The notes: generated by a model from the letters alone, not told the origin. A DNA stretch of 64,000 bases from Tupaia tana (GCA_026018925.1 JAKSZU010000002.1:10103662-10167661); one strand, 5' to 3'. Positions 11,857 to 24,435 are shown, counted from the stretch's first letter. A program made the numbers and translations.

Positions 11857-12100
11857 GGCCGGCCCCTGGCTTGGTTGTTGAGGAAGCCAGATCCCACGTA
11901 TCTGACCACGTGGTTTGAGTCCTGGGCCTGGCAGCTTGAAAAACACACCAGGCGTGTGTTGACCTGTACCCCAAATTCCTACAGGATGGAGAGGTGGAGG
12001 AAGGGTCGTGGCACCTCGTCTCCACTGGGAGTGCTCTCTCTCTCTCTCTCTCTCTGTCTCTTTTTTGCAAATGTAGACACACCCTGGCAATGAAAAACAA
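11857..12100 (+). mobile_element. SINE-A-related, older copy
   Basis: Head GGCCCCTGGCTTGGTTG, GTTTGAGTCCTGGGCC, body with ATGGAGAGGTGGAGG, then a long CT run. Loose match to young copies. Confidence 0.7.
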
Positions 12101-13108
12101 GAAGACTAACGAGGCTGACTGACGGCTGCAGCCAGGCACTCAAACAGCAGCAGCAGCGATAATTTTCTCTTACCGTGACGTGAGAAAAGAACAAGTGGAT
12201 CCTGGAAATTGTGGAAATCATCGCAGAATTTAGAAATAGAATAAATGTAGCTTTGCGAGCATGTGATGATGACATTCCCACAGCCTTCTGTTTCCACACA
12301 AATCACACGAGCCGTCACAGGCCTGCACCAGGGCCTCGCCGACCCATTTCACAGACGGGCAAGATGCCCTGGGAGAGGCATGGCAAAGCGCCAAGTGCCA
12401 AGTGCCTCAGCCTGGGTGGGCCCTCGGGCTAACCAAGACTGTTAGTAGATCTTTGGAGCCGAAAGGGTGTGTCCTACCTTTATTTACAGGGCATTTCTGA
12501 AGGCAGCAAAAGACCTTTATGTTGTCATGTTGATTCCAAATCCTGAGGTGTCTATAAGCCCCAGTTAGAAGTAGAAGTATAAAATTTGTGGGCCAGCAGT
12601 TGGCGTAATGACTATGTCACTGGACTCCCATGTAGTTGACCGCGGTTCAAGTCCCGGACCCGGTGGGATTTTCATGGCTGTCACTGAGCTGAGTAGGGAG
12701 GACAGTAAGAGGATAAGTCAAAAACTATGCAGCCCACGCTTCTTCCTGGGGTTCAGCTGCTTTCCTTAGGTTAGTACTCCCCTGGTTATTGCAAACTTCA
12801 GGTGATTGTCCAGAGTCCTGAGGTGCTGGTTTGGATAGGATTTTTTTTTTTTGACAGTTTTTTATTGCTTTCCTGGAGGAGGTGAACCTTCCCTTACTCC
12901 ACCGTTTTCACAGAACTCATGCTCCCCCTTGAACCTGGAATCTACAGAATTCCCTGGATCCTGAGTCTTCAGGGACAGCACATTCTTCCTTGACTTTTTC
13001 ATGCTTTGGAGGAAAGGGGGGTCTGGAAGAATTCGTCTTCACACGGAATGGGTAATCGTAGAAATGTGCAGTCTGTCCCAGGCTCAGGCTAATTCTCTCA
13101 CACTCCCA
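12101..13108. other. Unique intergenic DNA
   Basis: Apart from the SINE head at 12590, nothing recognised. Confidence 0.6.
12590..12667 (+). mobile_element. SINE-A head only (tRNA-like 78 bp)
   Basis: Only the tRNA-like part is present, with good A (TTGGCGTAATGA) and B (GGTTCAAGTCCC) boxes, ending at CCGGTGGG. The body and A tail are missing. There is no CCA and the acceptor stem does not pair, so it is not a tRNA gene. Confidence 0.85.
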
Positions 13109-13322
13109 GGACCAGCAGGTGGCATGGTGGTTAAGGTATGGTGGTCACATGGCTGACCGCAGTTCAAGTCAGACCCGGAAGCTTGAAAAACATGCCAGGA
13201 GTGTGTGCAAGCATGCCCAAAATCCTGGGAGGAGAATGAAGAAGAAAGAATTGCAGCATGGTTATCCCCCCTGAAGGGTGAATCCTCACTTTCCATCTCA
13301 GGCACCCTACAGGAAAAAATAA
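13109..13322 (+). mobile_element. SINE-A, older copy
   Basis: Head GGACCAGCAGGTGGCATGGTGG, body GGAGGAGAATGAAGAAGAAAGAATTG, short pyrimidine tract, A-rich end. Confidence 0.82.
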
Positions 13323-15824
13323 AATTCCCCAAACTCTCATAATACAGTCAAAAGAGATCTGAATGTGTGACTATCCTACCGCTTAATCCCTCGTGTCAAT
13401 GGTGTCATGCAAAGGGGGCTGGATGACAAGACGCCCCAAGCACTAGAAGGCCATCGAGGCCCACGCACTCCAGAGTGAGAGGTGATCTCATGACGATTCG
13501 GGGAGTTCAGTGGCCAAGGATGTGCTGAAACATCCAAGCTGAAAAACAGGACAAAGTGTCGCCGCTTACATTTCCCTCCTTGGAAGGGAAGCCCGGCGCA
13601 GTGCCGCACAGCGGGGCTCACAGGCCAGCCCGGAGTGGGGCCCAGGCAGGGGCGCTCTGGAGCAGGTGAGGTCCTGATCCTGCTGCTTCAGCCGCACAGC
13701 CAGGCAGACGGTGGGTGTCGGAGGAATCCATGGTCAGGACGGTGCCTGCAGAGTTTCAGACACGTGCTCATGGGAGAGCCACACGCAGATCCCTGGGGCC
13801 CTGGGCTCCCCTGTACCACCTGCAGGGGAGAGCCTGTGCCTGTGGGAAACGCCCCCTGACATCTGACTAAGCCCTGGAGCATCTGGCTATGAGGCACCGA
13901 GTGACGGCAGGACGGCAACTGCCTCGTGAGCGGGGTTCTCACAACCTGTCCGGTGCTGGCGGCACGTGGGCCCGATGTACACCAGCCTGCTGCGCTGGGA
14001 TGGCGCAGGGGCTGGGCTGGGAGCCGTGAGTTCAGGCAAGCAGCCCAGGCCCCCACCTGTCCACCTGTCACAGGCAAGCAGACCGATGGGCAGTGGCGAG
14101 TCACTGTGGTCAGTGGTCTGAAAAGAGCAAGATCAGGGGACTGGGGACCAAGGGGCGGGGGTGCGTGTACCACGGAGCGGACCAGTGAGGAGCTTCGCAG
14201 CGTGTGTTCTCTGCTCGCTGGAAAGTGTCCTCCGTGGAAGAAGAACAGAACAACTGCCAGGACAGAATGTTAGATGACAGACACGGGCTGGCCTCTGTCA
14301 TTGTCTACCAGGGTGCCAGCCCACTGGGCACACAGGTGAAGATGCCCCGCTGGCAGGAAGGGAGGCCCGGGCACAATGGCATGGGCCTCCACGGCAGGGC
14401 CCATCAAGCTGCAGCCACTGCCCAGGGTCCAAGCCGCAGCAGCAAAGGCTGATGCTGCCCCGCCAGCCTCTCTGCCCCTGGGAGACCTTGGCCACTGGTG
14501 GCGAGTTGGCCACAGATGGCCTCTCATCTGCTTAAGACTGGCTCTTTATTCAGGTAGGGGTGGACGTAGAGTCCAGGTGCGGCCCTTCCCGTGGGTCCTT
14601 CCCCGCCAGCACGCTCCGAAGGCTTGCCCAGAGTCCATCCCACAGCACGGACTTCCGCGTGGCGCTGTGTCTGACGAGGGCAGGCACATACTTGCAGCAT
14701 GGAGAGAGGGATCGCAACTCTGCAACCCACTGGCTGTGTCAGAGCCACAGCACCCGAGAATCACCGGCCTTGCAGAGTGTGGGGAAGACCGCGAAGGCAT
14801 CGGGAGGCTTCGGGTGGTTCTTATAAGGGCAGAGCACTGTTCTCTGGGAAGCAGTGTCCACACACTGAAGTTTTTGTTTGTTTGTTTGTTTGTTTGTTTG
14901 TTTTAACATTAATTGAGATGATCTTAAGATTTTTCTCCTTTATTCTGACAATATGCAGAGTTTCACTGATTGAATTTTTCATACCAAACCAAGTTTCCTG
15001 GTACTTCTGGGGTAAACCCCACTCAATCCTAATGTAGTATCTTTTTTACATGTTGCTGGATTTGCCTCACTGGTTTTGGTTGGGCGGCAGGTGCAGAAGC
15101 GTTCACATAGCAGACTGTCCCTAGGAAGGTGTGTGGCAAGGCTGGCCCTTAGCTGACGTCTGGATTTCGGACTGTTCCGGCCACCCCAGCTGATCGGACA
15201 GGCTCATTGAGCCTAAGCTATTCGTGTAAGGGGGATTCTGCTGAACACCGGCCTTCCTCCCAGGAGTCTGGACTTTAGTGTCCACGACAGTGACGAGGCA
15301 GAAGGTGAGTATGTGATCAGCCTGTGAAATAAGGGACAGGATTCTGGGTGCTGCGGTAGAATCCCTGTCTGGCTAGAGGTGCCGGCAGTTTCTCTGTCCT
15401 GCCAATACTAACATCTTAACACTGATCGAAGCTGTCCCCTCTCTCGCGCCCAGCCTCCTCTGCTGGCGTCCTGGTTCCCTTCTGCGTGTCTGTTACTCCG
15501 GCCCTCACTGGACTCCCCACCCCCGTGCTCCTCCAGGCCACCATGCTGTGCTGCTGGGATGCACAGCTTCTGGACGGAACCCGGGGCCCGTCCTGGGGCC
15601 CAAAGCCTGTCTTGCTCTAGTGCCAGTCTCCTTTAAGAACCATCTTCTCTCCCTGAGTGAGACACTCTCCCGTCCCAGACCCACCCCACAGTTTCCTTGA
15701 CCCACCATCTTGCCGTGTCCCTCTCTCTGGGGCTCTTCTCTACCTCAAGAACCCAGAGTTGGTGCAGTAAGCTATGTCCAATGAAGCCCCCATTTGGAAA
15801 CCAGGCTTCTTCCACTCGACACTT
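13323..15824. other. Unique intergenic DNA, GC-rich in part
   Basis: 13600-14860 is GC-rich with overlapping open frames on both strands but no recognisable protein or splice pattern; 14900-15800 holds nothing I can name. Confidence 0.55.
14871..14905. repeat. (GTTT)8 microsatellite
   Basis: Pure tetranucleotide repeat, possibly the tail of an unrecognised retroposon in reverse orientation. Confidence 0.9.
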
Positions 15825-16029
15825 ACAATAGTTTTCTGTAGCTTTATGTGGATCTCATTCCACATATACAGAAAAGTTGCGAGAGTAATAACACTTTTTT
15901 CTGTATACAGTGTCCCAGAATCATGTTACCCCCATTTCACCTTCTGTGTTCTCTTCTACATCCTTGTGCACAGACACACACTCTCTCACATTTATTTTAA
16001 AAGGAATTACTTATTTAATTTTATTTATT
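15825..16029 (-). mobile_element. Ancient LINE-1 3'-end remnant, left part
   Basis: It reads TTCCACATATACAGAAAAGTTGCGAGAGTAATA and ACCCCCATTTCACC, a common L1M 3'-end motif set on the complementary strand. It is interrupted by the SINE at 16030-16172. Confidence 0.6.
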
Positions 16030-16172
16030 ATTATTATTTGATGTGCTGTAGGGCATGTGTACTCACCAGAGAGTCAGAGAGAAAGAAAAAGTAAGAAAGC
16101 AAGCCACCAGGTCCAGGACTTGAACTGTGGTCAGCCATGTGAGAGGCCAGCACCTTAACCACCACACCACCT
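16030..16172 (-). mobile_element. SINE-A, internally deleted
   Basis: Tail and head are joined with the GC-rich body missing (AAGAAAGCAAGCCACCAGGTCC junction). It splits a LINE-1 remnant. Confidence 0.75.
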
Positions 16173-16400
16173 CCACACATGCTTTTTAAGGACCATGTGA
16201 GAGTAAGTTGGATATGTGGACCGCCCCTCTTTAATACTTCTGTGTGTGTTTCCCAAGATGAAGGGCATTTTCTCTCGTAACCACAGTGCAGTAATCAAAT
16301 GAGGACATTTAATGTTGACATGACATGATTATCCAACCCGAGTTTACAAGCCGCTGTCCTCTGTAGTCCTGCTCCCAGTCCAGGGTGCACCCCCACAATG
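16173..16400 (-). mobile_element. Ancient LINE-1 3'-end remnant, right part
   Basis: GAGAGTAAGTTG, TTTCCCAAGATGAAGGGCATTTTCTC and AACCACAGTGCAGTAATCAAAT follow the usual L1M order seen across mammals, continuing the piece at 15825. Confidence 0.65.
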
Positions 16401-16789
16401 CACTGCCTTCGTGGTCATGCCTCTGTGGTCCCCTCCTCAGCCCGTCTTTCTTTGCAGGACTCTAATTCAGTTTGTCCATCGGCGCTTCTCAAGTGCTTCC
16501 TCACATAATGGCCCTCTAGCCACATGATCCTCTCTTCCAGACTTCCAGCTCCTCTGAGGTCATCGTGTGTGACAGCTTTAGAGCTTGCCAGCACGGCCCA
16601 GAGTGCCCAGCACACAGACGATTTGGTGTGAATAACATGGCAGTTGTCCCCGGGTCTGGAGAGGTGGCTTTCTGGGAACACTGCCTAGCTCCACGGTGCA
16701 CCTGGAGACTAAAGACTGGGCCTCCATTTTTGACAAAGGAGGTGGTATGCCAAGGTGAAGGGACAGATTTCCTTTCTTCCCTCCTTAAA
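16401..16789. other. Unique intergenic DNA
   Basis: Nothing recognised. Confidence 0.6.
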
Positions 16790-17025
16790 AAATTTTCCTG
16801 GAGAGTGTGCACACTCCCAGGGAGAGACAGAGGGAAAGCGAGAAAGCACCCGCGTGGGGCATGGTCATGCCAGAACCCCTTCTCCTCCATCTCTCCCACC
16901 TTCTGAGGTTTGGGGAATGCACACACATGTGCCCAGCGTGTTTTTCCAGCTGCCAGATCCAGACTTAAACTGCATGGTCGGCCATGTGGGATTGATGCCT
17001 TAATCTCCAGGCCAAAGACTGGCCC
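16790..17025 (-). mobile_element. SINE-A, older copy
   Basis: Full-length diverged reverse copy; CCCTTCTCCTCCATCTC and GTCGGCCATGTGGGATT blocks are recognisable. Confidence 0.8.
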
Positions 17026-18540
17026 ACGATTTTCTTAATATTCCCAAAATGAGAAGCCACGAATGCAAAGCGTGACCACCCTGCTCTCAGTCTTTGGTCT
17101 GTGCTGTAGCTTCCCACGCCCCTGCCCCACAGCCACGCCTTCTCAGGGACAGACGAGTCCGCCGTCCTTCACAGACCGCTAGTCTATGCTCGGTCTCCTC
17201 CTTAGACCTGGGTCCTTCTGGCTAGCATTTAAACACGTTCGATTCTTTCACCTTAAAGGAAACTCACTGCACTTCAGTCTTTTCCCAGCCACTCCATCGA
17301 TAGCTGTGCATGCTTTCGACGGCGTCTGTGTCTCCAAATCTGATGGCCACCTTGCAGGCCTTAGCTTACGTGACCTCTCAGCACTGCCCAGCACCCTGGA
17401 CCACTGTCTTCCAGACACACAGCCTCATTCAGCTCCCATGACCCTACAGGGCTGGGTCTCCCCCATCCAGGGTCACGTCTGCTTCTCTCTGGAGGCTCGC
17501 CACTGCCGGCGTGGACTTGCGTGTGAGACTTGCCCCGCTCTTGCCTTTCCCTCTGCATATCACACTCTCCCTGGTCACCCCACCATTGTCTGGCTGTCAC
17601 TAACACACACATGGAAGTGGCTCAGATTTACACACCCAGCCTTACCTTGTCATTAAAGCTTCAGGCCGAGTGTCTTGGGGCTATGCAGAAGTACGCCTCT
17701 CACGGTTCTGGAGGCCAGAAGTCCACGAGCCGGTTGCTGTCAGAGAACGACGTTTCCCCAGTCAAGTCCAGGAGGTGTGCTGGCGGCAGGCAGGCCTCAG
17801 GGTGGGGGCCCTGACTGGAGCCCCCAGGGTCTCTTCCTTCTGTCCAGCCTCGGGGATCTGAGTCGAAGGGAGAGTGAATGAGCAAGTGTCAACACAGATG
17901 GCAATCACCAAAAAAGAGGGGGACCTCGGGAGGAGCAGGGAGGAGGAGAGAAGGAGGCGGTGGGGGAGCTGAGGGCTGGGAGGAAGGTGTGGAGGAAGGC
18001 GCCTCTGAGCCGCCTGCATGTCGGGCGGAGTGCTGTCCAGGCCAGCTCTCACACAGAAGACCAAGAGAAAGCTCGGGATGTGGCTGGCTCTGGGGCAGGG
18101 GTTCTGGGTTCTCGGACTCGCTGTGGGGAGGAAGAATTCTAGTTTCTGTGACCCGGCTGGGGGAGGAGGGCTGAGAGGAGGGCAGGCGAAGCTCAGGGAA
18201 ACTGCTTCTGAGGCCTGCACTTTGGGGATTGTCTTCTGGACCCCAATAATAGCTCGTAGAGCAGAAACTGAAAAATAAAGGGGGAAGACAGAACTTGGGG
18301 TCCAGTCTTCTAGCAAGTCCTCGGAGCACCTCGTTTATGTCTGGCCTGGGTACATCCGTGGGCCCACTCGATACCATCAGTGATAAGGCTGGTACCCCAC
18401 GGCAGCTCAGGCTCTCTGCCTCTGGTGGAGTCCCCGCGTGGGGCAAGGGGGCCCCAGTCAGGGAGTCACAGCTAAGCCCCTTCCGTGCCCTGGGCAGAGC
18501 CACCGGGACTGTAGAGCTGGTATGTAAAAGCCTAATTTCG
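17026..18540. other. Unique intergenic DNA
   Basis: 17690-17830 (CTCACGGTTCTGGAGGCCAGAAGTCC) looks like part of a common old interspersed repeat I cannot name; the rest is unassigned, with purine-rich DNA at 17910-18000. Confidence 0.5.
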
Positions 18541-18815
18541 GGGCCAGAGGTGAAGTGGCTAAAGCGCTGGACTCCCCCAAGGTCAACCATGGTTTGAGTC
18601 CCAGATCTAAAACCATGTCGGCGCATGTGTGTGCACGCCCAGAATCCGGAGAGGAAACCGAAGAACAGATTCAGCATGACCTTCCCCACCAGAGGTGATT
18701 TCTCTCTCTTTTTTTCCTCTGTCTCTCTCTCTCTCTCCGTCTCTCTGGTGAGCACCCTATAACACACATACACACAAACTAAAAAAAAAAAGGAAAGAAA
18801 AAAGGAAAAAAAAAA
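18541..18815 (+). mobile_element. SINE-A, older copy
   Basis: Head GGGCCAGAGGTGAAGTGGCTAAAGCG, GGTTTGAGTCCC B box, CT-rich tract and a long A-rich, G-interrupted tail. Confidence 0.8.
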
Positions 18816-20560
18816 GCTCAATTCACAGTTTTCCTAAACCCAGTTTCTCAAATATCTGGACTGAGTAACACAGGAGCGATCGCAGTTTGGGCCGTCTGGA
18901 GACTCACCCTCAGGCTATGGCTCCTCGGGCTTTTGCATCATTTCACACCTCTGCGAGGATGATGCTGGCAGCTCCAGACCTCGCATCTGTACAAAGTGGT
19001 TTATGGCTTCTGATGGAAATTTCACAGTCACAAAATATCCACGTGGGAAGATTTTTGAAACTAGCCCATCTCTCCCTGGACCTGAGGTATAAAACGCACT
19101 CCGTTGAACGGACGTCTGCCAGTGACACGCTGAGGCGGGAGCGCTGAGGCCGGGTTGGCTTTGCCCTGCCAAGTTTCCTTGGTGAAGCGGTTGTGTTGGC
19201 ATCGCCCGCTCCTGGCGGGCTGGTCAGAGGCACGTCAGAAACGTCAGAGCAATAATTAGCAACGGCGTCAGGGCCTGGGCCGTTCTGATAGTGTGAGATC
19301 ACGGCTGCCTTGTTCTTGGATGAACGAGAAAGAGAGGTTTCTGGAAGCCACGAGGACCTGACTTCGTCCCACTTGGGTATAGGGGAAGGTATTTTTAGAC
19401 TAGACCATTAAAAAAAAAAAAAAGAGGTTAAAAAAGATGACTATTTAAACTGACAACCACATAAGTCATTGGGTTTCCCTCAAAATGACTCAGCTTCTGA
19501 ATAAATTGTCTGTAGAATATCTGAGTCCTGCCAAGCGCCAGGCATTTTGCACACAAGGAGAATTCATGGTGCAGGGCCGTCAGCCATGCGGTTCAGAAGG
19601 CAATAATAGCTTGTGATGGGCTTAGAAACAAGTGCGTCCTGGTGAATGGTATGATCCGGGCGTGAATATCTAAGAGTTAGGAGAAACAAGCAGAGGTTAG
19701 GACAGAGGCCCCAGGGAGGCCAGACTGAGCAACCTAGGAATGGAGAGGATTTTTAAAACAGCCGACGTTGACAGAGCCCTCGTTTTTGTCTGACGTTACA
19801 CTAAGCTGTCAGCTTCTGGTGTTCTAGTCTCTTCTGCTGCAGGGAAGAGAATCTTATGGAGTAGATTCTATTACACCTCCTTATCTTACTAACGAGGAGC
19901 TGAGACACGAACAGGGTTTGTGATCTATCTACGTCCCAGCCTAATGAGTGACAGGTGGAATTCCACATTAGCTTCTAGAAGGCGACCACTGACTCACCTA
20001 GCTCCCAAAGCTGGTTAGGGTAGAAAGGGTGCGAGTGTGGACATGAGTACGGATGTGGATATGTAATATGTGTGTGCACATCAGCTGTGGTGTAGGTGGA
20101 AGACAGGACGGGGCAGCATTTCAGATTCCACACAACGGACAAGCCTAAGCGTGAAAGCGAACACTGGCTTGGGCCTGGAGGTGGTGGTGATGGAAATACT
20201 TGACGAATTGAGAAGCAGGGCTTACCTTAGGAAGGGCTGGATGGTCAGGGATGGTTACAGAGGACCCCAGTGGGCAGGCCAGGGCACATGGCTAACTGAG
20301 TTAGCACGTGGCAGGGCATTTTGGCTGACCTGAAGCAGAGTCTCAATCACGTACCAGCTGGTCAATTAGGTGACCACCATATTGTGTCTGTGGGCTTTGG
20401 GCACACAGACCGAATATTGGGGAGATGGTTGGAGCCCAGAAGACCTGTGGGAAGGTACTTGAACTCTAGGTGTGGGGTTTAGACAGATGGAAACTTCAAG
20501 GGTAAACTAGAGGTGGCCAGCAAAGGAGATGTGGCTGAGCTTGAAGAAAGGTGTGCCCAT
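18816..20560. other. Unique intergenic DNA
   Basis: Apart from a MIR/L2-like remnant, nothing recognised. Confidence 0.55.
19790..19980 (-). mobile_element. MIR/L2-like remnant
   Basis: ACCTCCTTATCTTACTAACGAGGAGCTGAGACACGAACAGGG is like the reverse MIR core, strongly decayed. Confidence 0.4.
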
Positions 20561-20815
20561 GGGACCAGAAGATGGCTTAATGGTTATGTCACTGGACTCC
20601 CACCTGGTGGACTGCAGTTTGAGTCCCAGCCCTGTAGCTCAAAACTCACACTGGGCATATGAATGTGCATGCTCAAAACCCCGAGAGGGAAATGGAAGAG
20701 AAGAGATTACAGCATGGCCATGCCCCTGGGGGGTGGTTTCTTGCTTTCTGTCTCTGTCTCTCTGGTGAGTGCACGTACCCCATAACAAACATCTCTCTCT
20801 GAAAAAAAAAAAAAG
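20561..20815 (+). mobile_element. SINE-A, middle-aged copy
   Basis: Full length from GGGACCAGAAGATGGCTTAATGG to an A13 tail; moderate divergence. Confidence 0.88.
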
Positions 20816-22064
20816 AAGAAGGAAAAGAAAGCAGTGGCCAGTCTTCCCAATCCTGCCGGGGGCAGAGGTCTCCTGGTGAGTGTGAACCAGTGGCCATGAG
20901 TCCGCCATTGCTGACACTCCCACGCCTCCCTGTGTACGCATCCCCATTTTACCGATAGTTCTCTGCTTTTCAACAAGGGGCCAATCTCATCGCTCGATCC
21001 CTGGCCAGAGAAACTGCCCCGTTCTCCCCCAGACCACAGGCAGGACTCTCAGGTATGATTTTAGACCAGGCACTCTTTTCGCCTTGTGCTCAGACTTAGA
21101 CTTTATCCATGAGTAAGCTGCAGTTCCGCAGTACACATGGAAACCACCCCTGCCATTTTACGAGAGATTTCCGGAAATATAAACAAATGTAAAAAAGTAG
21201 AAGTGCAAGAGAAATGAGAAAGCTGCTAACATGATATTTGGGGGCCGTGTAAGAGTCAGCCCCTGGGGGTTCCCCAAAATGCTTGGGTTTGAGGACACAA
21301 CACGGGGCAGGGCCTCCTGCAGGATTAGGAGGGGTGCACTGACAGCCACAGAGCCACACGGAAATAGCAAGGTGGCTGCACGTGTCAGTACGGGCTGGTG
21401 GTGCCCAGAGAGCCGAGTTACGAAACACAGCCATGCTGGTATGGTTCGGGCAGGCTGTCGGGTGTATCTGCACAGATCCTGTATGGCCTGTGTGCCCGTG
21501 TTCATTAAGCAAAGACAGCAAGCCTTTGGCAGTCACATCACTGATTGACACCAACGACTAAAACAATAAAAGAGCAGAAGAAACACAAATACCTTTATTT
21601 TTGCCCCAGCCATGGTTTGCATATAAGATTTTGGCTTGGGGAAGCATGATTGATCACGGTGTTGGTGAGACTTGTTCTTTGCCCATCTAAAGATGAACAC
21701 AGATGTCAAAGCAGAAGGAATAGCTTAAGGCTGCCGTGTCCCTTGTCCTCTACGCTGAACTCGGGTCACAGTTGAGACAGCGAGAGCGCGCAGAGGCCGG
21801 GCTCCAAGAGTCCACTCGTAGACGGTCCTTGGGACACAAGAGCATGTCCCCGGAGAAGCAGCGCTCGGAAGGAGGCCTCGCCTGTAATGAGCTGGAGAAC
21901 TCTGTGGCACCCCTGAGCCCTGAGTGTGCCAAGAGCCCCCGTGAACCGCGAGGGTGAGGATGGAGCCGGTCCCGGGAGCCACACTGGAGATTAAGGACGT
22001 TTCCTTCAAAGGCTTGTTCATTTTTGGCACAGGTGTCTCAGGACTGGTTAGCAATAGATCATTA
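20816..22064. other. Unique intergenic DNA
   Basis: No supported feature. Confidence 0.55.
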
Positions 22065-22230
22065 CTTCTTATAAAAAACTTTTTTATTTTAAAATAGCTT
22101 AAGACTCACAGAAGGTACAAGAATGGAAGAGCTTCTGTGTGGTCTTCACGGGGCTTTCCCAGTGATCCAAGTTTACCAACCACCGTACACTGCCGGAACT
22201 GACCTCGGTTCAAAACAGTGAGCTGGAGGA
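22065..22230 (-). mobile_element. Ancient LINE-1 3'-end remnant
   Basis: TTTTATTTTAAAATAGCTTAAGACTCACAGAAGGTACAAGAAT, followed by a CCCAGTGATCCAAGTTTACCAAC-like run, is another decayed copy of the same L1M 3' region. Confidence 0.55.
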
Positions 22231-22300
22231 GGGCTCTTGTTAGATTTGACTAGTTGCTGTTTTCATAAACAAATATAATGCTTTAGAATTATTAGATTAT

Positions 22301-22545
22301 TTTTCTTTCTTTGTTTTGTTTTGCCATAAGGAGTGTGTGTGTTTGCCAGAGAGAGGGAAAGCAAGAAATCACCCCCCAGAGGGATGGCCACACAGCAATC
22401 CCTTCTCCTTCATTCCTCTCTTGGGATTTTGGGCATTCACACACACGTGTGCAGCATGATTTTCAAACTGCTGGGTCCGGGACTCAAACTGTGGTCAGCC
22501 ATGTGGGAGTCCAGGGCCTTAAACTTCACACTACCTACTGGCCCT
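22301..22545 (-). mobile_element. SINE-A, older copy
   Basis: Reverse copy; CAAGAAATCACCCCCCAGAGGGATGG and CAATCCCTTCTCC are well kept, head CTACCTACTGGCCC. Confidence 0.85.
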
Positions 22546-22585
22546 GATCATTTTATTTTTCAAGTGTTATGAATGCCAAAAATCT

Positions 22586-22807
22586 GGGCCGGCTCTGTGG
22601 CACCGTGGTAACACACTGCTCAAGAGAAGCTGGATCCGTACGGAAGATGGTGTGTTTGGTTCCCTGGCTAACCTGCCACAGTGTCGGCCACATCTCCCTG
22701 ACTGGCTGACTGGGCAGCCTGGGGGAGGGAGTGTGAGACCTTGATGGGTGCTTGTCTCTTTCTCTATCCTCTCTCCCTATCTCTCACTCTCATGAAATAA
22801 ATAAATG
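22586..22807 (+). mobile_element. SINE-B, older tRNA-type SINE
   Basis: Starts GGGCCGGCTCTGTGGCACCGTGGT and ends with a CT tract and TCTCATGAAATAAATAAATG. The body differs from SINE-A; similar copies with the same tail type occur elsewhere in the window. Confidence 0.65.
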
Positions 22808-22977
22808 AACTAAAATGCTAAAAATATCCATATTTTTACAATGAAAGTTTCCAATCTTTACTGTAAAAAATTTAACAGATGATAGTATTTGCGTGAAGAA
22901 TGAGTAGGCTTTATATTCACACAAGTTAATTTTTATATACAAAAGGCAAACTTTTTAAAAATGCACAATCTGAGTCT

Positions 22978-23216
22978 GAGTTGGCTCTATTGCACAGTGG
23001 TTAAAGGCTACCTAAATCCCGCATGACTGACAGTGGATCAAATATGGCCCCGGCAGCTGGAGAAACAAACGATGCAAGTGCGTGTGTGCCCCAAATCCTG
23101 CTGAGCTGGAGAATTGGAGGAAAAAGGGTTGGGGAGTGACAACACCCCATTGAGAGTTGCTTTCTCTCTCTCTCTGCTGAGCACACGTGCCCTCTGACAA
23201 TTAAAAAAAAAAAAAA
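22978..23216 (+). mobile_element. SINE-A-related, older copy
   Basis: Head TTGGCTCTATTGCACAGTGG, body TGGAGAATTGGAGGAAAAAGGG, CT run and A14 tail. Confidence 0.75.
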
Positions 23217-23289
23217 CTAATTTGTAGAATATATTAAATTTGTAACCAAAGGAATAATTTACAAAAAAAATTAATTTTAACAGTTAATC

Positions 23290-23440
23290 TGAGAGTCAGG
23301 GTATTTACAAGAGTGTGTACACCTGGTCCTATTCCCACTTGGCTATAAATTGAGCAAAGTCACTTTAGGCAAGTCATGTGATCTCTTTGGCTTATGAAAT
23401 AAGGAAATTAGATGGTGTGGCTTCTAAAATTTCTTTCAGT
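23290..23440 (+). mobile_element. MIR remnant
   Basis: AGTCACTTTAGGCAAGTCATGTGATCTCTTTGG then GAAATAAGGAAATTAGATGG follows the MIR core order. Confidence 0.6.
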
Positions 23441-24175
23441 TGAAAGGAATCCTATGGTACGCCCACGTCAAAGGCACTCTGAGGAGGTCATTATGGAGAG
23501 CACAGGATGTTTTCACTGGGGCTCCTCAGTGCCCCCGGGGCCTGTGGCCCTCCTGGAGGCACCACAGCCACCATGTTCCCAGAGACCACCATGGCCACCA
23601 GCCCCAGCGCCTCTCTCCAGGCCACCTTCCATGCACACCTGGATGGAAACGCCACTCATGCCATGAAACGCGTTGCGTGCACCTACTTGTGTTTGGCTAA
23701 AATAAAGAATTCCTATGGCGAGTCTACAAAGAATGTGTGACTTCACAAAACGTGGGATGGTATAGGGCATGGTGTTCCCTGTCTGCAGTCACCAAGTGCA
23801 AGCCTCGTGAGCCACCATCCAGAAGGCTTTATTTCAAGCTGACATTACCACGACGTCACGCGTGAGCGTGGCCAGATCTCCTCGAACGGGATGTGTCTGG
23901 TGGTGTGTGTGAATTCACCGGGGGGGAGCCTGTACGTGAGCTGCAGACAGTCCAGTAGGACCATGGAGTGGTCCGCACCGTGGAGTGGTCGGGACTCCTC
24001 CGCAGATGAGCTGAGAAGCTCATCCATCCAAAAAAAGGAAGCAAAGCCAACATCAAACACAGTCTTTGCAACATTTATTTTACAGGACATGCGGGTGCCA
24101 TTCCATTCCAAGAACTATACCTCTATTACATAACTTTCAGTAACTATGTTAGCCTTTGGAGTTTTTTTTAGATTT
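23441..24175. other. Unique intergenic DNA
   Basis: No supported feature. Confidence 0.55.
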
Positions 24176-24435
24176 CTTTTTTTGGAGAGGTTTTTGCTAT
24201 AGGGCGTGTGCGCTCGCCAGACAGAAAGAGAGAGACAGAGAGATAGAAAGCGAGAAATCACCCCCCAGGGGGGATGGCCATGCCGCAATCCCTTCTCCTC
24301 CATTCTCCTCTCGGGATCTTGGGCACGCATGCACACGCGCCCGGCGTGAGTCTTAAGCCACTGGGTCCAGGACGTGAACCGCGGTCGACTACGTGGGAGT
24401 CCAGTGACATAGCCATTACGCTAACTGCTGGTTCC
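24176..24435 (-). mobile_element. SINE-A, full length, young
   Basis: Nearly consensus reverse copy with intact boxes. It sits at the A-rich tail of an older SINE-B (24436-24660), a nested insertion. Confidence 0.93.

Noticed and set aside
12590-12667. tRNA gene
   Set aside because: The SINE heads have A and B boxes but the acceptor stem does not pair and there is no sensible anticodon loop context; they are retroposons.
17889-18821. 310-codon minus-strand open frame
   Set aside because: Crosses a SINE and low-complexity DNA; no recognisable protein.
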